DNA of 64,000 nt, taken from assembly GCF_947507565.1 (NCBI RefSeq), contig NC_089175.1, forward strand, positions 2,407,733 to 2,471,732, read 5' to 3'. A model generated the notes under the pieces. That model ran no database searches. It saw only the letters and a program-made list of their open reading frames with translations, and was not told where the DNA came from. Shown piece by piece: positions 56,786 to 64,000 of the stretch. The translations under genes were made by a program, and so were the position numbers. How positions within the stretch are numbered: position 1 is the stretch's first letter; every line of letters begins with the position of its first letter. This DNA is from Oscarella lobularis (Eukaryota > Porifera > Homoscleromorpha > Homosclerophorida > Oscarellidae).

Positions 56786-59700
56786 ATGACCGACGGAGAA
56801 TCGGACGTTGAATTTCTCAAGGATCAAGGTAGCGAGACTGGCGCCGATACACCAAACGTCATCGTTTGTACCCAGTTCACCGACTAAACGCGGCTCTAAG
56901 CCAATACCAGCAGCGCTATCCGCCTCCAGACGACAAAGGACCTCGCGTAAGAGCAGTAACATTAGCAGATAGCCGTCTGAAAGCCGTCGTTTTGACGCAG
57001 GAAAATTCCATATCGACGCACGGTCCGAAAGCTCCGTGGCTTTACGACAAAAGGTACATTTTTTTGAGCGTTTGGCTTTTTGTCGCCTACGTCGCGTCTC
57101 TTCGCGCACGCAGACTTCTCGCTCCTCTCTTGTTGGAGTACGATCGAACAATTCATCAGTTGACGGACCAAGTGCAACAATGCAAAGTACACAAATAATT
57201 ACTAACATTGAGTCGTCCATACAATAGGTCAAAATATTATTAGTTAATTATAGCTCATAATTATTAATTAATTAATTTAATAACTATACAGTGTATCAGT
57301 CTCTATAGAAGATTCTTTCTAGACTGAATTGGCCACGTTGCAGGCCAACGCTCAACACGTCGTCGCAGAGAACAACAAGTTCCTAAATAATTAATTATAA
57401 CATAGATTATTAAATAATTAATTCTTTAGGCTTCATTCTGAGTTGAGACGCGTTTTGGAATTGCAGCAGCGTTCCGCCGTTCTGCTGAAGAAGCAGAAGC
57501 GAGGAAGCGCGCGAGGAGACAGTCATCGCGAGACGCACAATGACGACTATGTTGAAACGCTTCAGAAAATGCTGGATGCAGCACAAGAGGTGAGCAAGAG
57601 AGGAATTGGTTGAATATTATCACGTGATATATCAGGAGAGAGACGAGTATGCGGAAATGTGGCAAAAGGCGTCGGAAGAGGCGAAACAACTTCAGTTGAC
57701 GCAAGAAGTGAAATTAATAAATAAATAATTTGATTGATTGATTGATTGTCTCGTATTTCTCCAAGGCTGAGGTGAGGGAATTGAATGCCAGGCAATTGGA
57801 GATCCAACAAACGAGGGTAAATCAATTTGTGAAATTTTTTGTTACCTTTGTCAAATTTCTCTCTGTCTCAGGATGAAATTGCCTTGTATCAAAATATGCT
57901 GCAGGAAATGCGCGTATCGAAAGAAACAGTCGAACTGGTTAATACGAATAATAATTAATTACGCATTATTTATTAAATTTTGGGGTCAGGAAAATCAACG
58001 GTTCTTGGGTTTGGAAGTAGAAGTGGATCGACTCAAAAGAGAACTCAAGTAATATACGAATTTTATATAGAAATATTTCCCCCCCTTTTGATTGGCGCGC
58101 AGAAATTCGAAAGCGGATCTTCGAACGGCAAATACAAAAGTGTCCGAATTGCGACGTTCTCTCGGAGAACTCCACGACCAAATACACGCAAAGGTCACGG
58201 GGGAAAAAAAAGTGACGCTATAAATCAAACGGGAATTTCTTATTTTTGAATACAGGATAGAGGAGCGAGAGCTGCGACCGAATCAGAACGATCTATGAAG
58301 TCGCGAATGAATCAGCTGGAAATCGAATTAACAGCAATTGATTCCAAGTACAAAATCTATAATTATATAGTCACGTGTTTAAATATTAATAATTCTAGGT
58401 TGCTTAGCACTCAACGTAGAGCGTCTGTCTTACAGGAGGAAAAATCGGAGCTGGAGACGTCGTGTCTCGATCTTAGACGTCAAATGTACGTCAATTTTTC
58501 TAAATTTCGTATTCTATTTCTATTGATTTTATAGCGAGACGGCTAAGCAGCAGGAAACGGAAGTAATAGCGCACGTCAGAGACGCGATGCAAGTTGTAGA
58601 GAACGCTCTTCTAGAGAGAGATCAGGTACCTTAGAATTTTGTGTGTGAATTTACTATTTTTGAAGTAAAGTTGCTTAGGCTCTCGTTCAAGAGAGCCAAA
58701 AGGCTCAGGAAGTGTCTCGGCTGCAGGATACTGTAAGTGTATTGATGGCTGAAGCCGGAGAAAAAACTAGGCAAGAGGTATGATCTGAATTTGACGGGGG
58801 AAATAATTAATTATTTACTTAATTGGTTCTGCAAGGTGATGGCTGTCAAGGAGAAGTGCAATCGAAATATTGGGAAATTGATGGACGAAATGCAGCGAAT
58901 CGAAACAGTTAAAAATCCTTGATTAATTAAAAAACTTAATTCTCGTGGACATCATATTCAGGAATTAGCCGAGAAACACAATTGTCTAGAGAAGACAGTT
59001 AGAGAAAAGAAGGCGCTAGAAAAAGTAGGATAAAATAAATAAATTAGACAATAATTGCGTATTTTTCTCTCGCAGGCTCTGCTGGAAAAACCGACGATCG
59101 ATCCCCAATTGGACGGCACTCTCGACGACCTTCGCTCACGCGCCTGCGCCGCCGAACGCGAACGAGACGCCATGCAATTGAAAATCAACTCCGTCCTGGC
59201 TCAATCGCGTCAGAAAGAAATTGGGTAAATATCATAGACATTAGAAAAATTTCACTGGATAGTATTTTTGAAATTTTTTCTTATAGTTATGAACAGGATC
59301 GCTCTCAGTTTGAGACGCGTGTAGGCGATTTAGAACGGCAGATTGGCACGCGCGATCGCGATTGCGAAATCATGCGCGAAGAAAGATTCAAATTGCTCGG
59401 TAAAATCAGAAATTCGATAAATATTTGCTTGACTTTTTCTCTCGTTGCTAAGGCGACTTGGAGGGCTTGCAACATCGTCTCAAGACGGCTGAACAGGCGA
59501 AGGAGGCGGCAGAGCGAAAAATCGCTCGAGAGGTGAGTCTAGCATAGGAGAACATTGTTTTTTTACACTGCTGCTTTCTCAGGCTGCCGCCTGGCAACAA
59601 AGACACGATCTCAAGGAGAAGGAGTTCGGTCAGCGGCTGGAAGGAAGCGGAGAAGCCCATCGACAAACGTCCCAGGAGCTGAGACACTTACTGAGCGCGC

Positions 59701-60554
59701 AGCAGCGCATAGGAGCAAAGTATAGAACACCAACGCGATACTGTGTAGAGAAAAAATGTTGTCGAGTTTAGATGGCGAGAAGAATCGCGCGCTTTGGCGT
59801 CAAAATTCGAAAAAACCGTCGCCGAAATGAAGTACGTTCATATAAAAAAGAAGAGTCGTTTTCTAAATATAGTAAATTGTTTTTTTTTCTTTTTCAGGGA
59901 CGAAATCGCGCGACATCGTCGACGAAGTGAAGTGCTCAGCTACGAATTGAATACGGTGAAAGGAGAGAAAGAAGAGGTCAGTATAGTCATTTCGTTCGCA
60001 TCTCTACGAGGCAAACGACGAGTTTTTCAGTACGAACGACGCACTGTCGAACTGTCCAACGCGCAGACGAGACTCAAGCGAATCGTCGCCGAAGTCGAAG
60101 GCCGAGCGTCAGCCGCCAGTCGACAGGTGAACGAAAATCACACACAAAATAAATAATTTATTTTTGAAAAATATTTTTTTCGTTTGAATTTTTGATTTTT
60201 TTCTTCTAGGTGAACGAACTGTTGTCTCGCGAGCGGCAACTTCTCGAGGAGCGTAAGATTCTTCATCGCGAGCTCGATCAAATCAAGTTGCGTTCGAGAG
60301 CCGAGCACGTGCCGGCAGGCGGCGGCGGCGGCGGCGGCGGTGACTGGGATTCGGATATGTCGTTTTTGAATTTGGATGGCGAACGCGATTTGTTCACGCA
60401 GCATCACAGCACTGCGCTCGATTTGGACGCCTTTCCTACTAGATACAGAAAAACGTAAGGGGATGAAGATAGGAGGGTTTACTTGGTTAATTTTTTATGC
60501 AGAAGTGAGCCGAATCTCAGTGGGCATTTGTCCATGGTAGCCGACCACGAATGA
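56786..60554 (+). CDS. SCLT1: Sodium channel and clathrin linker 1 (SCLT1), centriole distal-appendage coiled-coil protein
   Basis: Start ATG 56786 (MTDGESDVEFLKDQ) joining in phase to VHRLNAALSQYQQRY, which fits the human start MAAEIDFLREQNRRLNEDF. Further matches: PLLLEYDRTIHQLTDQVQQ, LHSELRRVLELQ, ETVELENQRFLGLEVEVDRL, ESERSMKSRMNQLEIELTAI, RDAMQVVENALLERDQALVQ, EVMAVKEKCNRNIGKLMDEM, ELAEKHNCLEKTVREKKALE, ELRHLLSAQQRIGAKWREES and EGRASAASRQVNELLSRERQ. Coiled coil throughout, with about 20 small exons. The tail (60320-60554) is a Gly run followed by DWDSDMSFLNLDGERD, longer than in vertebrates. It is required for ciliogenesis as a distal-appendage component. It starts 134 bp after the TIMELESS stop. 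Confidence 0.9.
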
Positions 60555-60584
60555 AATATGATAATGCACAGCAGAATTATATAA

Positions 60585-60960
60585 GGCGCGAGTATATAAA
60601 AGTGCGGCACTCTTTAGCGCGCGCTGCTGGTCGAACGCGTGACTCCTTCAATCGCTGAAAACGAAAGATCTGACCGAGGTACGACGTCTCTCGTCTTTGT
60701 TATGTAGTTTAAATGCATTGAGGAACGTTCTCGATGCTGTTTCGTCTGTAGAATGTCGCGAAAACCCGTGTTTAGTCTTTCCCTTCGAAAAGTCGAGGCT
60801 AGAAACCAGAATCGCGTCGTGAAAAGCGCTTTATAATCAGATACGATTGCTCCGGAGTTTGATAATCGGCCGAGAATGGGCCACAAAGCGTCGAACAGCT
60901 CCTCGCTCCGCCTCCAAAATTCGAGCTCCGTTTTTCGCTATAAAATCGTTCGCTAGTGCA
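60585..60960 (+). promoter_or_regulatory. Two TATA-like promoter elements with no recognised gene behind them
   Basis: GAGTATATAAAAGTGCGG at about 60589-60606 and TTTCGCTATAAAATCGTTCG at about 60932-60951. The first is followed by a possible leader and donor (CCGAG/GTACGA, about 60680). Between and after them are only short frames (MSRKPVFSLSLRKVEARNQN at 60751). A non-coding RNA or a gene with undetected exons could start here. Confidence 0.3.
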
Positions 60961-61157
60961 GTTCTGTCGAAACGAAGTGTCTAGAGCGACTGTTATCTAT
61001 TTTTTGAGACCTTTAGATAGGCTTTTTAGAATGAAACCATGAGCTATAGCTCCAGGGTTTTGTTTGGCTCACATACCAAACTTTCGGCTAATATATTTAG
61101 TATTTTTGCAGTCATTGATACAAGCAGATGTGACGAAGAGGTGGACCGCGGTCCCAA

Positions 61158-61664
61158 CGTCCTCAGCACGACGGGTCGGTCCATCTGCGGGACCGCGGGG
61201 ATTTGCATCTCAATTCCATAGATGCAGTCTCCTAAAATGCTTGTATGCCTCCTGGATCATGAGGCCATAACGTCTAAACTGTCCCGCCTCCTGGGTAGGC
61301 TTACATCAACTGCTGAAGCGGTTGTGCGGCCACGAGAAGGAAAACTGCCCACTCACACGGCGTATATCTCCAAACGAGGCTACTATCTTTATTGGTAGTC
61401 TCCCCTGGAGAATGATGCCTAAAGCAAAAATATGCCTGGTTGCCTATTAATTTTTATAAACAGCAGCAGGCGTACATCTAACAGAAACGGCAAGCACTGA
61501 AGAAGAGTGCAAAAGAGCCTCGGTATGATAAATGTCTTCTCCTTTGTGCAATTTCACATTGTTTTTCTTTAGGTGAGCGTCCTGAGCATGACGTTATAAA
61601 CTGCTCCGGGGTCCTGAGCACGACCCCGTCACAAAAAACTGCTCCTCCGGTCCTGGGCAAGACC
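61158..61664 (+). repeat. Four hairpins with variable stems and a shared loop; partly tandem
   Basis: CGTC-CTCAGCAC-GACG (61158-61173), CGTC-CTGAGCAT-GACG (61578-61593), CGGGGTC-CTGAGCAC-GACCCCG (61607-61628) and GGTC-CTGGGCAA-GACC (61649-61664). The stem sequence differs between copies but pairing is kept, while the eight-base loop stays close to CTGAGCAC. The last three lie in a tandem array with ACTGCTC/AAAAAACTGC spacers. Found by eye only. Confidence 0.5.
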
Positions 61665-61699
61665 CCGCCAAAAAAACTGCCCGCGCAGAAAGAGGGGAA

Positions 61700-62700
61700 G
61701 GGCTGTTCGTTTTTTTCATTTTATTGAAATAAAATTTCTATACCCTACCCTTTTCTCCATGACGGCGGCAGCGCACCACCCCGCCGGTGTCCCAACTAAC
61801 CCATCCCAACTAACCTATAAACTAACCTCTACCTACCTACTAAGCGCGCGTCGAGAAGCAAGGCGTGGCAAATCATGTTATGCGCCTACTAGGTCCACAT
61901 GCTTCCTCCTATGACTACAAAAACCTATGACTACATAAAAACGTTCTTTCCAGCTCCCCTTCTCTTCCACTCTTTGCTCATAGAGCCTGAGTGAGCATGG
62001 CGGCGCTGTCTCTTCGTTGCCTTGTCGTGTCCTTTTTCATCTGATATATACGAGGTCTGTGCAGCTACTGGATCTTTCTTGATTTGCAAAGCGCGTAATA
62101 TACCACTCCGCGAGCCAAACGTGAGTACCTTTGATGGAAGGTTCTGGGGACCCGGTTCTGGTTCTAGCATACGGAAGTAGTCGTGCTTCCTGGAAGTTCG
62201 AGATTGCAAATTCTCCCGCAAGAAATACGGCTTGCGGCTCGATGACGAAACAACGCGGCCACGTGGGGGGCGGGGACCGTAAAAAAAGTCCTCCAGGGAG
62301 CCCCCAAGTAAGAAAAGGGCGCGCGAGGATATTGAGCAAGCTCATGGTCTTCGATGAGAGTAGGAAGCCATTTCGAAACAAGCAACTGCCTGCACAAACG
62401 TCGATAGCCTACGAAACACGCGCGCGATCAATCGAGGTAGAGAAACGGCGTTTCGAGCTTATCTTGTCGTCTCAAAAAGCCTCGCATTACAGCGAAAGGC
62501 TCTTCTTCAGTCATTCGATCGGCTGGTGTGCTCTTAGACGTCGTCGTGGTGGAGCTCTATCTATGGTTGTGTGCAGTTCTTCAGCACTTGCGACCACCAA
62601 TGCCCGGATACAGAGCACAACCCGGAAAGATAATCACAGGTGTGACGGACAGACACCAAAGTACAATGAACGTCGCTGCTTTTCCTACAAGAATCTTTTC
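61700..62700. other. Region without supported gene
   Basis: Mixed pyrimidine-rich repeats (CCCAACTAACCTATAAACTA, about 61790-61840), then a stretch open on both strands. The longest frames are 62131-62712 plus and 61931-62221 minus (KVLTFGSRSGILRALQIKKD). Neither has a recognised domain, good start context or paralogue in the window, so I do not call a gene. Confidence 0.4.
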
Positions 62701-62716
62701 ACTCGTACATAACTCT

Positions 62717-63862
62717 CTATTGAAGTCCACTTCCTGCTTCGGTAGGAGCCTCAGTCGTCATTTCCTCTTCAATGGGAGGTAGAGTGGTCAATTCAAATTC
62801 TTCGGTAGTAGGAACCTCAGTATCTCCTGAGGTTACTTCAGTTGTTGGTTCAAATGGAGGCAGAGTCGACAATTCTTCAGTAGTAGGAGCTTCAGTTGCC
62901 ACTCCTTCAGTAGTAGGAGCTTCAGTTGTCACCCCTTCAGTAGTAGGAGCTTCAGTTGTCACTTCTTCAGTAGTAGGAGCTTCAGTTGTCACTCCTTCCG
63001 TAGTAGGAGCTTCAGTTGTCACTCCTTCAGTAGTAGGAGCTTCAGTTGTCACTTCTTCCGTGGTAGGAGTCTCAGTCGTCAATTCTTTCGCAGTAGTAGG
63101 AGCTTCAGTTGTTGGTTCAATGGGAGGCAAAGTGGTTAATTCAAATTCAGTAGGAGCTGCAGTATCTCCTGAGGCTTCAGTTGTTGGTTCTTCAGTAGTA
63201 GGAATTACAGTCGTCAATTCGTCTTCCGCAGTAGTAGGAGCTTCAGTTGTTGGCTCAATGGGATCTTCAGTGGTAGGAGCTGCAGTCGTCATTTCGTCTG
63301 CAGTAGTAGGAGCTTCCGTTGTTGGCGAAGGAGACAGTGTGATAAATTCGAATTCAGTAGGCGCTTCAGTATCTCCTGAGGCTTCAGTTGTTGGTTCTTC
63401 AGTAGTAGGACCGGCAGTCGTCAGTTCGTCTTCCGCAGTAGTAGGAGCTTCAGTTGTTGGTTCAATGGGATCTTCAGTGGTAGGAGTAGGAGCTGAAGTC
63501 GCCATTATATTTTACAGTGGCTACTACTGTAAACGAAAATCTAACTTTTGACACAAGCTTCACTTTCTTCCTTATACTCAAACCCAAGAGGGCAAAGGCA
63601 CATGTAACTGCTATACGTGTTGACGCAACGTCTGTTGGAAGGACATCTGTCAGGTGCCATGCAGTCATTGATATCTAAAATTTTTTTAAGTTGATGTTAC
63701 TTATCATGCACAGTATCTCTCTCACTGTACCCTTGCACCGTCCTTTGTGAGACAATTCCAAGCCACGTGGACAGACGCATCGATAGTCGCCCATGGCCAT
63801 CTTTCGGCACTGAAACTGACACGGATGCTCACATCCATCTGTGCCTAAAGCTAACAAGACGT
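62717..63862 (-). CDS. EGF-repeat, threonine-rich mucin-like extracellular protein (3' part; 5' end outside window)
   Basis: Minus-strand exons in order: an EGF domain (about 63846-63730: TDGCEHPCQFQCRKM ... YRCVCPRGLELSHKGRC); a calcium-binding EGF domain (about 63675-63549: DINDCMAPDRCPSNRRCVNT ... MCLCPLGFE); then, by an in-phase splice (CAAA A/GT ... TTCAG/CT), a Thr/Pro/Glu-rich repeat exon of about 255 residues to the stop at 62717. Repeat units include TTEAPTT, TTEEVTTEAPTTEG and SGDTEAPTEFE. This is a typical O-glycosylated mucin stalk after EGF modules. No membrane helix follows, so it is likely secreted or matrix-bound. The start of the gene lies beyond 64000. Confidence 0.65.
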
Positions 63863-64000
63863 TGGATCAATAAACCAGAACAAACACTAAGAGAGAGAAA
63901 GAACGACTTCGGGGCGAGCGATAAGAACCGTCGCGACGCCCCGACACGTGCGAGTGGAGCGGCGCGGGGGAAGTCGTTTGGTCTTTGACCAAAGCATTAT

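Noticed and set aside
62131-62712. 193-codon plus-strand frame before the mucin gene
   Set aside because: Both strands are open here, no domain, no start context, no paralogue; left as unassigned.
62772-63551. Plus-strand Val/Ser-rich open frame of about 259 codons
   Set aside because: Antisense shadow of the Thr-rich repeat on the minus strand, which is supported by EGF exons in phase.
1-64000. Bacterial origin, operons, CRISPR arrays
   Set aside because: Genes are split by many GT-AG introns and belong to animal families; no spaced direct repeat arrays were seen.
1-64000. Retroviral, LTR, Polinton or DNA-transposon genes
   Set aside because: No reverse transcriptase, integrase, transposase, capsid or envelope text was recognised in the frames I read; the repeats here are duplications of host genes.

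Overview
The window is nuclear DNA from an animal, most likely a marine invertebrate of an early branch such as a sponge (inference). The evidence is the spliced gene structure (GT-AG introns, many only 45-70 bp, often AT-rich with TTAATTAA runs) and a metazoan gene set: MALT1-type paracaspase, KLHL kelch protein, GAMT, SLC5 transporter, TIMELESS, RADX, SCLT1, RBM26/27 and secreted H-type lectins. Intergenic spaces in the right half are often under 150 bp.

Layout. 0.1-6.9 kb (+): one long gene whose exons splice in phase into CARD - conserved module - Ig - Roc-COR GTPase - Ig - Ig - paracaspase - Ig-like tail. 10.4-13.6 kb (+): a paralogue with the same CARD and conserved module, but a death-fold-like segment, a coiled coil and kelch repeats behind them. 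7.2-26.4 kb (+): a duplication mosaic. One complete RBM26/27-like gene (21.75-26.05 kb) is preceded by three partial copies of its 5' part. These are interleaved with four copies of an unrecognised proline-rich gene family with an ETS-like C-terminal pattern. 26.4-41.3 kb: a dispersed coiled-coil gene family (two long copies, two fragments), a duplicated RBM26 3' end, an undeciphered stretch around 29-30.9 kb, four H-type lectin genes on the minus strand (33.0-37.3 kb), and a MIEAP/SPATA18-like gene at 39.3-41.3 kb with a decayed fragment at 32.5-32.9 kb.

41.3-60.6 kb is ordinary, dense conserved genome: SLC5 symporter, GAMT, BTB-kelch protein (minus), single-pass membrane protein (minus), then RADX, TIMELESS and SCLT1 head to tail on plus with gaps of 123 and 134 bp. 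60.6-62.7 kb has no gene I can support, but has two TATA-like promoters and short hairpins with changing stems and a conserved loop. 62.7-64 kb (minus) is the 3' part of an EGF/threonine-rich mucin-like gene that runs out of the window.

Functionally, the left end is innate-immune or death-fold signalling. The CARD, Ig, Roc-COR and paracaspase parts that vertebrates spread over BCL10, MALT1 and LRRK-like proteins appear in one predicted polypeptide. RADX and TIMELESS both act at stressed replication forks. Exon joins were read by eye from splice sites and phase and should be treated as gene models.
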